A DNA stretch of 27,203 nt from DASZGI01 sp035938995 (GCF_035938995.1 NZ_DASZGI010000165.1:1-27203), one strand, 5' to 3'. Counted from the stretch's first letter, positions 7,886-16,199 are shown. Program-made: numbers and translations. Notes: a model not told the origin generated them from the sequence alone.

Positions 7886-8979
7886 CAGAGCCTCGAGCGC
7901 AGTACGGGTTCCGGCAGCCCTTCTTCCTCATACGTGCCGGTCTCAGCGAGCACCGCGACCGCCGAGCGCACGATCGGCAAGGCGAGCAGCGCGCCGCAGC
8001 CGCTGCCCGCGCGTACCTCGAAGTCCAGCAAGGGCTCCAGGCTCAGCCGGTCCAACGCCTTAACGTGCGCGGGCTCTGGCGAGACGTGTGCCGCGCGTGT
8101 CCAGTCCGGGGAGCGGAACGCGATGCGCTGGGCCAGCAACGCACACGCCGCGCTGCCCACACCGTCCAGCAACACCGGCGTGCGCCGCACCGCCGCCTGA
8201 AGCAGGAAACCGGTGTGCGCGGCGAAATCAGGGCCCGCACACACCGCCAGCAACTCGATCTGGTCGGACAGATGCGGCCGGGCCGCCCGCATGGCGTCGC
8301 GCACCGCCGCGCACTTGCGGATCCACGCGCGGTCGTCGATCCCGCTGCCACGGCCCGTCACGGACGCCGCGTCGGCCCCCGTGAGCACCCCGACCAGCAC
8401 CGCTGCCGGAGTCGAATGACCCACCCCGATGAGCGACGGCATGAGCAGGTCGGCGCCCGCGTCGATCTCCGCGTCCGCGACCGCCGCGCCGAGCCGGAAG
8501 GCCGCCGCGGCCTCGTCCCGCGAGCAGGCGCGCTCCTCGCCGATCACGCCGGTGCCGCGCCGGATCCGCCCGGCCGAGATCTCCGCAGGCAGATCGGCGA
8601 AGGCGGAGACGTCGCAGTCCACGGAGGTGTCCACGATCCGCACCGTCGCCTGGTTCGCCCGGGCCAGCGACTGCGCCGGGCCGCCGCCCTCCGCGATCCG
8701 GCGCACCAGCGCGGCGGTGGCTTCCGGTGGATTGGCGCTGACCCCGTGCCGCGCGACCCCGTGGTCCCCGGCGAAGAGGATCACCCGGGCGCGTTCGATC
8801 GGCGCGGGCGGGCTGGCGCCCTGGACGGCGGCGAGCCACGAGGCGAGGCCCTCCAGGCGGCCGAACGAGCGCGGCGGCAGCGCCAGCGCCTCCGCCCACC
8901 GGGTGCGCGCGGCGGCGCGGGCGGACTCGTCAGGGCGCGCCAACGCCTCGGCGATCTTCTCCAGCTCAGTCGTGTCCAT
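7885..8979 (-). CDS. cobT: Nicotinate-nucleotide-dimethylbenzimidazole phosphoribosyltransferase, catalytic residues altered
   Basis: CobT activates the lower ligand base of B12, making alpha-ribazole phosphate from NaMN and dimethylbenzimidazole. 364 aa, normal length, with the whole family pattern: LFAGDHGVARHGVSA (residues 68-82), TGRGSGIDD, KALDRLSLEPLLD and a C-terminal GALLALPIV. Two motifs deviate. The usual glycine-rich GEGxGA near the C-terminus reads GSGCGA (325-330), so the position of the catalytic glutamate (Glu317 in the Salmonella enzyme, from memory) is Ser326. The central GEMGIGNTT-type motif reads SLIGVGHST (182-190), without the acidic residue. Everything else is intact, with no frameshift, and it lies between cobU and cobS, so it is probably expressed as part of that operon. 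It may be a divergent active enzyme or an inactive relative. Confidence 0.88.
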   Translation of the reverse strand: MDTTELEKIAEALARPDESARAAARTRWAEALALPPRSFGRLEGLASWLAAVQGASPPAPIERARVILFAGDHGVARHGVSANPPEATAALVRRIAEGGGPAQSLARANQATVRIVDTSVDCDVSAFADLPAEISAGRIRRGTGVIGEERACSRDEAAAAFRLGAAVADAEIDAGADLLMPSLIGVGHSTPAAVLVGVLTGADAASVTGRGSGIDDRAWIRKCAAVRDAMRAARPHLSDQIELLAVCAGPDFAAHTGFLLQAAVRRTPVLLDGVGSAACALLAQRIAFRSPDWTRAAHVSPEPAHVKALDRLSLEPLLDFEVRAGSGCGALLALPIVRSAVAVLAETGTYEEEGLPEPVLRSRL

Positions 8980-8999
8980 CGTGCCGCGAGCCTAGTACG

Positions 9000-9557
9000 T
9001 CAGTGGTCCTTGAGCTTCAGAGGGAGACCGGCCACCACGAGCCAGACCTCGTCGGCAGCCGCGGCGAACGCCTGGTTGAGGCGGCCGAGCTCGTCCCGGA
9101 ACCGGCGGGTGCCGGACGCCTCGGGCACCACCCCGAAGCCGACCTCGTCGCTGACCGCGACCACCGGTCCGGCGGCATCGACGAACGCGGCGGTCAGTTG
9201 GTCCGTGCGCGCGACGAGCCGGGCGCGGCTGCCGCCCTCCCGCCACGCCTCGTCGTCCCAGGCCCCCGCTTCGTCCATCGCCGCGGTCAGCCACAGCGTG
9301 AGACTGTCGATCAGCATCGGCCGCCGGTTCGCCCGCAGCAGCTCGGCGAGACCCTCGGGCCGGTCGCCGAACTCGTGCGTCGCCCACGATTCCGGTCGGC
9401 GGGCGCGATGGCTGGTAATCCGGTCCGCCCACTCCGCGTCGTCTTCGTAGCGCGGCGCCGTCGCGGCATAGACGACGTCGGGCTCCTCGGCGAGCAGCCG
9501 CTCGGCGAAGTCCGACTTGCCGGAGCGCGCCCCACCGAGCACCAGGATGCGCGGCAC
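9000..9557 (-). CDS. cobU: Bifunctional adenosylcobinamide kinase / guanylyltransferase
   Basis: Phosphorylates adenosylcobinamide and then adds GMP, giving the substrate of CobS. The P-loop GGARSGKS (residues 8-15) is at the N-terminus; further on are the family blocks YAATAPRYEDDAEW, HRARRPESW and VSDEVGFGVVPE. From the GTG at 9557 it is 185 aa, normal for CobU. The frame is open upstream to ATGs at 9614 and 9623, but these would overlap the divergent gene starting at 9613 and add about 20 non-conserved residues; neither start has a strong ribosome site. First gene of cobU-cobT-cobS (20-bp gap to cobT). There is no room for a cobalamin riboswitch upstream. Confidence 0.9.
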   Translation of the reverse strand: MPRILVLGGARSGKSDFAERLLAEEPDVVYAATAPRYEDDAEWADRITSHRARRPESWATHEFGDRPEGLAELLRANRRPMLIDSLTLWLTAAMDEAGAWDDEAWREGGSRARLVARTDQLTAAFVDAAGPVVAVSDEVGFGVVPEASGTRRFRDELGRLNQAFAAAADEVWLVVAGLPLKLKDH

Positions 9558-9612
9558 AGGTGTCGCGGATCGCGTCAAGAGCTGCCTCGGTGAACTCGAT
9601 AAGGTATGGGCC

Positions 9613-9837
9613 ATGGCTTTCACATGGCGGTATGAGAACGCGGCGGGCGTCGAGGTCGAGCCGGTCGTGCCGATCGAAGGCGAGCACGCCGCCTATTCCA
9701 CCCAGGGCGATGCCGAGACGTGGATCGGGGAGAACTGGCCCGAACTGCTCGCCGCCGAAGTCGAGCAGGTGACCCTCCTGGAGGACGGGGCCGTGGTGTA
9801 CGGCCCGATGTCGCTCCAGGAGGCGCCCCCTGCCTAA
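9613..9837 (+). CDS. Small conserved actinobacterial protein
   Basis: 74 aa, acidic. The ATG at 9613 follows AAGG (about 10 nt). The start MAFTWRYENAAG, then a QGDAETWIGENWPELL helix and VTLLEDGAVVYGPMSL at the end match a small family I recall in Streptomyces and relatives, with no known function. No membrane segment or cysteine. It is divergent from cobU and convergent with the aldo/keto reductase, so it has no operon partner. Confidence 0.78.
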   Translation: MAFTWRYENAAGVEVEPVVPIEGEHAAYSTQGDAETWIGENWPELLAAEVEQVTLLEDGAVVYGPMSLQEAPPA

Positions 9838-9851
9838 GGGGCGTTCTTCCG

Positions 9852-10847
9852 CTACGGACGGGTGGCGGGCGACTCGGTCAGCGCCGGGTCTCGCACGATG
9901 ATCGGCTCCAGGACGTCGTCGATCTGCTTAAGCAGATCGGCCTCGAGGGTGACGCCGCCCGCCTTAACGTTCTCCGCAACCTGCTCGGGACGCGACGCGC
10001 CGATGATCGCCGCCGAGACGTTCCGGTTCTGCAGCACCCACGCGACCGCCAGCTGAGCGAGGCTGAGGCCGGCTTGATCGGCCAGGGGCTTGAGCTCCTG
10101 CACTCGGGTGAGCAGATCGTCGTTCAGGAACCGCTTGATGAAGTTGCCGCCGCTCGGGTCGGTGGCCCGGGACCCGCTCGGCACAGGCTGTCCCGGCAGG
10201 TACTTGCCGGTCAGCACGCCCTGGGCGATCGGGGACCAGACGATCTGCCCCATGCCCAGTTCCTCGCACGTCGGCACGACCTCGGCCTCGATCACCCGCC
10301 ACAGCATGTTGTATTGCGGCTGCGAGGAGATCAGCGGAACGTGCAGCTCCTTGGCCAGCTCGGCGGCGTCGCGGATCTCCGCGGCCCGCCATTCGGACAC
10401 GCCGATGTACAGCGCCTTGCCCGAGCGCACCACGTCGGCGAAGGCCAGCATGGTCTCCTCGAGCGGGGTGGAGTGGTCGTAGCGGTGCGCCTGGTAGAGG
10501 TCGACGTAGTCGGTCTGCAGCCGGTTCAGCGACCCGTCGATCGACTCGAGGATGTGCTTGCGGTTCAGGCCGCGTTCGTTCCTGCCCGATCCGGTCGGCC
10601 AGAACACTTTGGTGAAGATCTCCAGGCCGGAGCGGCGCTCGCCCTTCAAGGCATCGCCGAGCACGGATTCGGCCCGGGTGCCCGCGTAGACGTCCGCGGT
10701 GTCGAAGGTGGTGATTCCGGCGTCGAGCGCGGCCCGCACGCACGCGTGCGCGGCCTCCGCCTCGACCTGGCTTCCGTGTGTGATCCAGTTCCCGTATGCG
10801 ATCTCACTGATGACAAGGCCGCTGCGGCCGAGGTGTCGGAATTCCAT
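9852..10847 (-). CDS. Aldo/keto reductase
   Basis: 331-aa NADPH-dependent oxidoreductase with a (beta/alpha)8 fold, closest in pattern to the Kv-beta/YghZ-like group. The catalytic tetrad is visible: Asp49 and Tyr54 in FDTADVYAGTRAE, Lys80 in FTKVF, His121 in AHRYDH. Later blocks SQPQYNMLWR, WSPIAQGVLTGKY and AAIIGASRPEQV (cofactor phosphate-binding end) are typical. The start at 10847 (MEFRHLGRSGLVIS) is the usual family N-terminus. Substrate unknown. Convergent with the small gene at 9613-9837 and 69 bp downstream of the DUF3043 gene, so the two could share a transcript. Confidence 0.93.
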   Translation of the reverse strand: MEFRHLGRSGLVISEIAYGNWITHGSQVEAEAAHACVRAALDAGITTFDTADVYAGTRAESVLGDALKGERRSGLEIFTKVFWPTGSGRNERGLNRKHILESIDGSLNRLQTDYVDLYQAHRYDHSTPLEETMLAFADVVRSGKALYIGVSEWRAAEIRDAAELAKELHVPLISSQPQYNMLWRVIEAEVVPTCEELGMGQIVWSPIAQGVLTGKYLPGQPVPSGSRATDPSGGNFIKRFLNDDLLTRVQELKPLADQAGLSLAQLAVAWVLQNRNVSAAIIGASRPEQVAENVKAGGVTLEADLLKQIDDVLEPIIVRDPALTESPATRP

Positions 10848-10916
10848 GCGACCGACCCTACGCCGCGGCGGTCCCTATCGCTCGGGTGGGATGGCGGCCG
10901 GCGGACGAGCCGGAGG

Positions 10917-11522
10917 CTACTTCTTCTTCCCGTTGAAGGTGACGACCGGCTTCGGCTGGCGCAGGAACCGGGGCATCGCGGCGCGGGAGAAGGCGTAGAA
11001 GCCAGTGCCGCGCACGTGCTCCTCACCGAACTGCTGGCGCACCGCCCGCTTGACGCGGAGGTTGAGCACGATGCCCAGCACGATGCCGACCACCACGATC
11101 AGTTCCATGACGAACGACGCGTAGATGTAGAGCGACGTGTTGTGCAGGATGAGCGTCAGCCACGCGACGACGACCAAAGGCATCAGGAACTCGAGAAGGC
11201 GCAGGCGGCCGTCCACGTAGTCGCGCACGAAGGCTCGCGCGGGTCCTTGATCGCGCGCCGGGTAGTTCCGGGCGTCGCCGGTGCGCATCGCCTGCCGCTG
11301 GCGCTGGTAGGACGTGCTGCGCACCTGGCGCTCGGCGCGCCGCCGTTCCTTCGGATCGCTCGGCATGGCGCCGAGGCGCACCTTGCGCGCCGTCTCCGCC
11401 TCGCGCCGCGTCGGCGTCGGACGGCCCTTTCCACTGCTCTGCGTGGCGGGACGATCGGAGGAGGCCGGCGAGCGCGGGGTCTCGTCGGTCACGACCTGGT
11501 CGGTGGAGCGTCGTCGGAACAC
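10917..11522 (-). CDS. DUF3043 membrane protein
   Basis: 201 aa. The GTG start gives MFRRRSTDQV, the usual N-terminus of this actinobacterial family. Residues 1-105 are hydrophilic and strongly basic (RREAETARKVRLGAMPSDPKERRRAERQVRS...), followed by two membrane helices at about 109-127 and 132-154 and a basic C-terminus ending NGKKK. Function unknown. It is divergent from pspA across 210 bp; whether it is linked to membrane stress cannot be told from sequence. Confidence 0.85.
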   Translation of the reverse strand: MFRRRSTDQVVTDETPRSPASSDRPATQSSGKGRPTPTRREAETARKVRLGAMPSDPKERRRAERQVRSTSYQRQRQAMRTGDARNYPARDQGPARAFVRDYVDGRLRLLEFLMPLVVVAWLTLILHNTSLYIYASFVMELIVVVGIVLGIVLNLRVKRAVRQQFGEEHVRGTGFYAFSRAAMPRFLRQPKPVVTFNGKKK

Positions 11523-11733
11523 GAGGGAAGCGTAAACGCTGTCCGCCCGGCCACATAACCCGCCCGCCGTATGACGATCCGCTTTCCCTTTTGTGAACGT
11601 CCGCGGGAACTGTCTTGACTCCGCAGCTCTGCTGCGCTGTTTATTGGCTCAGTGCCGATGCGAAGAACTATCGTGGGCACTGACCACATGAGCCGCCGCC
11701 GGACGGCGTCGCTAAGGGGGACCTGGAGGGCTA

Positions 11734-12549
11734 ATGGCCGACGGAGTCATGAAGCGCATGTCCTTGATCTTTAAGTCCAAGGCGAACAAGGCCCTGGACA
11801 AGTACGAGGACCCGCGCGAGACGCTGGACTACGCGTACCAGAAGCAGCTGGAGAACATGACCCAGCTGCGGCGGTCCCTCGCCGACGTCGCCACTGCGCG
11901 CAAGCGCATCGAATTGCAGATCAAGCAGGTCCAGAAGGACCTCGACACCCGCGACCAGCAGGCCCGCCGGGCGCTGGAGATGGGCCGCGAGGACCTGGCC
12001 CGGGAGGCGCTCACCCGCAAGGCCACCGTGCAGCAGCAGATCGCGTCGCTGACGCCGCAGCACGAGAACCTGGTCACGCAGGAGGAGAAGCTCACCCGCG
12101 CGGTGCAGCAGGCCCAGGTCAAGGTGGACGCCTTCCGCACCCAGAAGGAGACCATCAAGGCCAACTACACCGCCGCGCAGGCGCAGACCCGGATCGCGGA
12201 GACGCTCACCGGCATCTCCGAGGAGATGGGCGACGTCGGCATGGCGATCCAGCGGGCACAGGACAAGACCCAGCAGCTCCAGGCGCGCGCGGACGCGATG
12301 ACCGAGCTGACCGCCTCGGGCGCGCTGGACGACCAGCTGTCCCAGCTCACCGGCGGTGGCGACGACATCGACGCCGAGCTCACCCGGATCTCCGCCGGCG
12401 GCGGCGTGGACTCGGAGCTCGAGCGGATGAAGCTGGAGCTGGCCGGCGGCGCGACCAAGCAGCTGGAGGCCGGGGCGTCCGGGGTCGCCAAGCCCGGCGC
12501 CGTCCAGGACGCAGAGGTGGCCGACGCCAAGGAGGGCGACGTCCAGTGA
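11734..12549 (+). CDS. pspA: PspA/IM30 membrane-stress protein
   Basis: ESCRT-III-like peripheral membrane protein that stabilises damaged cytoplasmic membranes. 271 aa, almost wholly helical coiled coil: amphipathic N-terminus MKRMSLIFKSKANKALDKYE, then DPRETLDYAYQKQLENM, a long heptad-rich hairpin, VDAFRTQKETIKANYTAAQAQ and ISEEMGDVGMAIQRAQDKT. The C-terminus from about residue 205 is a low-complexity Gly/Ala/acidic tail. The ATG at 11734 has GGAGGG just upstream; an internal ATG at 11749 would give the shorter MKRM start seen in relatives. The stop overlaps the next start (GTGA), so it is coupled to pspAA. Confidence 0.95.
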   Translation: MADGVMKRMSLIFKSKANKALDKYEDPRETLDYAYQKQLENMTQLRRSLADVATARKRIELQIKQVQKDLDTRDQQARRALEMGREDLAREALTRKATVQQQIASLTPQHENLVTQEEKLTRAVQQAQVKVDAFRTQKETIKANYTAAQAQTRIAETLTGISEEMGDVGMAIQRAQDKTQQLQARADAMTELTASGALDDQLSQLTGGGDDIDAELTRISAGGGVDSELERMKLELAGGATKQLEAGASGVAKPGAVQDAEVADAKEGDVQ

Positions 12550-12824
12550 TCGTCCGCATCCTCGGCGAGGGCCAGCTCACCCTGAATCCGGAGGCCCTCG
12601 ACGAGCTGAACAAGCTCGACGACGAGCTGATGGCAGCCGTGCGCGACAGCGACGAGCCGAAGTTCCACGTCGCCATGGACGCGCTGCTTGGACGGGTGCG
12701 CGAGGTGGGCGAGCCGCTGCCGGTCGACGAGATCAAGCCGAGCGACTTCATCCTGCCGAGCGCCGACTCCTCGCTGGAAGAGGTCCGCGACCTGCTCTCC
12801 AGCGACGGCCTCATCCCAGGCTGA
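12546..12824 (+). CDS. pspAA: PspA-associated protein PspAA
   Basis: 92-aa acidic cytosolic protein. The GTG at 12546 overlaps the pspA stop by four bases. It starts MIVRILGEGQLTL and ends with a conserved PVDEIKPSDFILPSADSSLEEVRDLL stretch, the pattern of the PspAA family always found next to actinobacterial and archaeal pspA. Molecular role unknown; probably a partner or modulator of PspA. An inverted-repeat element begins two bases after the stop. Confidence 0.9.
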   Translation: MIVRILGEGQLTLNPEALDELNKLDDELMAAVRDSDEPKFHVAMDALLGRVREVGEPLPVDEIKPSDFILPSADSSLEEVRDLLSSDGLIPG

Positions 12825-12825
12825 C

Positions 12826-12933
12826 CCTGGGGGTCTTTGAAAAAGTCCCGCCGGGCCCGCGACGCCTGCCGTGTGTTCGGCTCGCGTGGGGGGCCGGGGC
12901 TTATCCGACGATACTTTTCAAAGGCCCCCCAGG
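12826..12933. repeat. 108-bp imperfect inverted-repeat element in the pspAA-htpX gap
   Basis: The left end, CCTGGGGGTCTTTGAAAAAG (12826-12845), and the right end (12913-12933) pair over about 19 positions with one G.U and two single-base bulges. The GC-rich interior is only partly self-complementary. It starts directly after the pspAA stop, so as RNA it could end or process the pspA-pspAA message; as DNA it resembles a small MITE. The rest of the 290-bp gap to htpX shows no ORF or clear promoter. Confidence 0.7.
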
Positions 12934-13114
12934 CCGCAGCGGCGCGGTTCCCGGTCCCCGGCGGCGGCCGCCGCCACCAAGGGGTGGTCGAACCCCTAAG
13001 CTGGCGGCGATCACCCGGGAACTTTCGCCGTCCGTCGGCCCGTTCACCTGGTGGTCGGGCGGGGACTCCCGCTCGCACACCAGACTTGTCCGCCCAGGAA
13101 GGACGGCAGCAGCA

Positions 13115-14035
13115 GTGGCCAGCACGAGGTTCGCGCCAGACCGGGGACTGACCTCCCGCATGGTCTTCGTCATGTTCCTGATCGGCCTGCTGGCGGTGGC
13201 GTTCGTCGTGGCGCTGATCGCCTTCGTGCCGGTGCGGGTGCTGCCCGTGGTGCTCGTCATCGCGGGCATCCTGCTGTTCTGTCAGTTCTTCTTCTCCGAC
13301 AAGATCGCCGCGTTCGCCATGGGCGCGCACGAGGTCACCCCGGAACAGGTCCCGGACCTGCACGGCATCATCGACCGGCTGTGCGCGATGGCCGACATGC
13401 CCAAGCCGCGGGTCGCGGTGGCCGAGACCCCGATGCTCAACGCCTTCGCCACCGGCCGCAACCCGAACAACGCGGTGGTCTGCGTGACCACCGGCCTGCT
13501 CGACCGGTACCGCTCCGGGCTGATCACCGAGCAGGAGCTCGAGGGCATCCTGGCGCACGAGCTGTCGCACGTCGCGCACCGCGACGTGATGGTGATGACC
13601 ATCGCCTCCTTCCTCGGCATCCTGGCCGGCCTGGTCGCCCGGATGGCGTTCTGGTTCGGCCTCGGCGGCAACGAGCGGGACGATCGGGACGGCGGCGTGC
13701 CCGTCCAGCTGATCATCCTGCTGGTCTCGATCGTGGTCTACGCGGTCTCCTTCCTGCTCACCATGGCGCTGTCCCGGTACCGCGAGCTGGCCGCCGACCG
13801 GGCCGGGGCGCTGCTCACCGGCAACCCGTCGGCGCTGGCCTCCGCCCTGCAGAAGGTGACCGGCGACATGGCCCGCATCCCGACCCAGGACCTGCGCCAG
13901 GCCGAGCCGTTCAACGCCTTCTACTTCGCCCCGGCGTTCAACGCGGAGTCGGCCAGGAACGCGCTGTCCTCGCACCCGACGCTGCAGAAGCGGCTGGAGA
14001 ACCTGGCGCAGATCTCGCAGCAGCTCGGCCGCTGA
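13115..14035 (+). CDS. htpX: HtpX-family M48 membrane zinc metalloprotease
   Basis: 306 aa. Two N-terminal membrane helices (about 15-38 and 42-60) are followed by a cytosolic peptidase domain with HELSH (His148, Glu149, His152), two further helices (about 160-182 and 196-219), and Glu224 in RYRELAADRAGA as third zinc ligand. It degrades damaged membrane proteins in characterised relatives. GTG start at 13115 with AGGAAGGA about 12 nt upstream, a little far. Its place between pspAA and pspAB is the standard actinobacterial arrangement and supports a membrane-stress role. Confidence 0.94.
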   Translation: MASTRFAPDRGLTSRMVFVMFLIGLLAVAFVVALIAFVPVRVLPVVLVIAGILLFCQFFFSDKIAAFAMGAHEVTPEQVPDLHGIIDRLCAMADMPKPRVAVAETPMLNAFATGRNPNNAVVCVTTGLLDRYRSGLITEQELEGILAHELSHVAHRDVMVMTIASFLGILAGLVARMAFWFGLGGNERDDRDGGVPVQLIILLVSIVVYAVSFLLTMALSRYRELAADRAGALLTGNPSALASALQKVTGDMARIPTQDLRQAEPFNAFYFAPAFNAESARNALSSHPTLQKRLENLAQISQQLGR

Positions 14036-14078
14036 GCCGCGACCCGTACCCACATCCGATCTGAGGGCAGCTTCCGCG

Positions 14079-14648
14079 ATGGGATTCCTCGACTCACTGC
14101 TCGGCCGCACCAAGCCGGTCCAGCCGAACCTCGACCAGCTGTTCAGCCTGCCGAACGCGGCGCTGACCCTGGAGGCGGCCGCCGGATTCAAGCCCACCGG
14201 GCTCGGCGCGGTCTGCTACCGCAAGGCCGAGGGAGTCGCCTTCACCCAGGTGGAGACCGACGTCGAACAGCTGCTCGAAGGCGTCGACGGGCCCAAAGTC
14301 CAGGTGTCCCAGGACGAATACGGGTACACCTGGCTGCTGTGCCGCCGCGCGTCGGATCAGATCAGCGACCTGGTGACGGACCTGCACGCGGTCAACTCGG
14401 CGCTCCAGGACACCGGTTTCGGCCCGTACCTGCTGTGCACCCTGGTCTCGTTCGAGGACCCGCAGGGCCGCCGGGTCGCCCTGGTCTACCTGTACAAGAA
14501 GGGCACCTTCTACCCCTTCGCGCCGCAGGGTCAGCCCAAACGGGACAACATGCTCGAAATCCAGGTGAAGAGCGAGGTGGGCGCGGACCTTCCGATCGAG
14601 AAGGATCTGAGCCGCTGGTTCCCGGTCTGGGGCGCTCCGGGTCTGTAG
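14079..14648 (+). CDS. pspAB: PspA-associated protein PspAB
   Basis: 189 aa, soluble. It begins MGFLDSLLGRTKPVQPNLDQLF, typical of PspAB, and ends PIEKDLSRWFPVWGAPGL. No catalytic motif is recognisable. It follows htpX by 43 bp on the same strand and completes the pspA-pspAA-htpX-pspAB set. Function unknown. Confidence 0.9.
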   Translation: MGFLDSLLGRTKPVQPNLDQLFSLPNAALTLEAAAGFKPTGLGAVCYRKAEGVAFTQVETDVEQLLEGVDGPKVQVSQDEYGYTWLLCRRASDQISDLVTDLHAVNSALQDTGFGPYLLCTLVSFEDPQGRRVALVYLYKKGTFYPFAPQGQPKRDNMLEIQVKSEVGADLPIEKDLSRWFPVWGAPGL

Positions 14649-14887
14649 CGCGGCGCATCGAGCGCAGCTCAGGGCTCGATGACTCTCGGTGGATCGCGAA
14701 GGGTTGCCGCACACCGATTTCCTCGTGTTGCCGGTTGATATACCGCGGATCGCGGGTGCGTACTGACCACGTCACGCCTCTGCCACGATTGCCGCTTCCG
14801 TTTGGCAGCGAGGGCCGCCGAGCCGATACGCTTCAGCACGTTCAACGGCAGCTGGGCGGAGCTGGGCGAAGGGGTAGGGGCGGAAGA
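14649..14887. other. Intergenic gap, nothing recognised
   Basis: About 240 bp between pspAB and the next plus-strand gene. I see no ORF with family character, no convincing terminator and no confident promoter. A short AT-richer stretch, GTTGATATACC, near 14730 is the only -10-like sequence. Confidence 0.4.
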
Positions 14888-16180
14888 GTGGACGTGGAGC
14901 CGCATCCGATGGATGCCCGCGAGACGGGTCCGTACGGCTCCGATCCCGAGGCGCCCGAAGCGGATTCGCGCGGCGCCGACATGCACAGGGCCGAAGCAGG
15001 CGACCTGGGCGACGACCCCCTGCCACTCCCGCGGCCGCGGAGCGCCGACGAGTACGAATACGCACACCGGTTCGAAGGCTACGTCGGGCCGCCGCCCGCC
15101 CGGGGCCTCGAGGAGGCGTACGGGTCCGGCGGCGACGGGGACGCGGGCGGGGCGGCCGCGGACGAGGACGGGCACCACCACTGGCCGAGCGCACGCCAGC
15201 AGCTCGGCACCGCGATCGCCGTGCTCGGCTGGGCGATCGCGGCATTCCTGGTCGCGCATCGGTTCGTGCCAGGCAGCGCGGGCCTGGTCTCGCTGCTGGA
15301 ATCCGGACTGCCCTGGCTCGCCGTGCCGACCGTGATCCTACTGCTCGGCGCCCTAGCCGCACGCTCGCTGCGGGCGGTCCTCGCGACGCTTGCCGCCGCC
15401 TCGATCTGGATCGTGGGGTACGGCCCCGAGCTGATGCCCCGGGGCGACCCGCTCCCGGCGAACCTTCGCGTGTTCAGCGAGGACATCAACGCGCCCGGGA
15501 CCGCGACCGCCGCCGAGCTGGCCGGGGCCGCGCAACTGGCGCCGGGCCAGCACGCGGACATCGTCCTGCTCCAGGGTGTGTACCCGCAGCTGGCCTCGTC
15601 GTCGGCCCTGGCGAATCTGAACTCCGCGTACCCGAACCATCTGACCCAGTACGAGTTCGGTGTCTGGAGCCGGTACAAGATCGCCGACAGCGCGGCGGTG
15701 TCACTCGGCACGACCACCGCCGACATCAACGGCTCCTCCGGCCTGGTGGCGGGGGTGGCCCAGGTCGTAGTCGGCGCGCTGCGCGTGACGATCGACACGC
15801 CCGAGGGTCCCCTGGTCCTCTACGTGGTCCACCTCCCGCAGCCGACGCTCGGCGACCAAGGCTTCGCGAAGGCCCGGGATGCGGCGCTGTCCCGCCTGGT
15901 CAAGGTGGTGCGCGCCGACCACGCCGCCCGCCTCGCCGTGGTCGGTGACGTCAACGTCGCGCAGACTGACCGGCGCTTCTCCGATCTGACCGGCCTCGGC
16001 CTGACGTCGGCGCAGGCCGCGGCGGGACGCGGATTCGGCTTCACCTGGCCGGCCGAGTTCCCGGTGGTCCGGCTCGACGACCTGCTCGTGCGCGGAGCGG
16101 ACCCGGTCCGATCCGTCGTGCTCTCCGCGCTGTCCGGCGGAAAGACGCACCTGCCGATCGAGGTCGATCTCCACCTGTGA
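14888..16180 (+). CDS. Membrane-anchored endonuclease/exonuclease/phosphatase-fold protein, probably degenerate
   Basis: 430 aa from the GTG at 14888 (GTG at 14894 and ATG at 14909 are alternatives). Residues 1-105 are hydrophilic and disordered-looking, followed by three membrane helices (about 106-128, 141-158, 161-179) and an extracellular EEP-like domain from residue 192. That domain keeps the strand order and GDVN (Asp354, Asn356), VVHLP (His315) and THLP (His421), but lacks other catalytic residues: LQE reads LQG (Gly230), the first-strand Asn reads Asp199 (SEDIN), the usual IDH reads LDD, and the SDH Asp is Thr420. The architecture matches EEP membrane proteins known in actinobacteria; activity is doubtful here. 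It follows pspAB by 239 bp and converges on nadA. Confidence 0.8.
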   Translation: MDVEPHPMDARETGPYGSDPEAPEADSRGADMHRAEAGDLGDDPLPLPRPRSADEYEYAHRFEGYVGPPPARGLEEAYGSGGDGDAGGAAADEDGHHHWPSARQQLGTAIAVLGWAIAAFLVAHRFVPGSAGLVSLLESGLPWLAVPTVILLLGALAARSLRAVLATLAAASIWIVGYGPELMPRGDPLPANLRVFSEDINAPGTATAAELAGAAQLAPGQHADIVLLQGVYPQLASSSALANLNSAYPNHLTQYEFGVWSRYKIADSAAVSLGTTTADINGSSGLVAGVAQVVVGALRVTIDTPEGPLVLYVVHLPQPTLGDQGFAKARDAALSRLVKVVRADHAARLAVVGDVNVAQTDRRFSDLTGLGLTSAQAAAGRGFGFTWPAEFPVVRLDDLLVRGADPVRSVVLSALSGGKTHLPIEVDLHL

Positions 16181-16199
16181 CGGCGTGAGAATCTTCACC

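Noticed and set aside
9558..9700. Cobalamin riboswitch before cobU
   Set aside because: A divergent gene starts at most 55 bp upstream of cobU and no B12-box sequence is seen.
12380..14197. 605-codon open frame on the minus strand opposite pspA-pspAA-htpX
   Set aside because: Antisense shadow of high-GC coding DNA; composition is low-complexity and no family is recognisable, while the plus-strand genes are clear.
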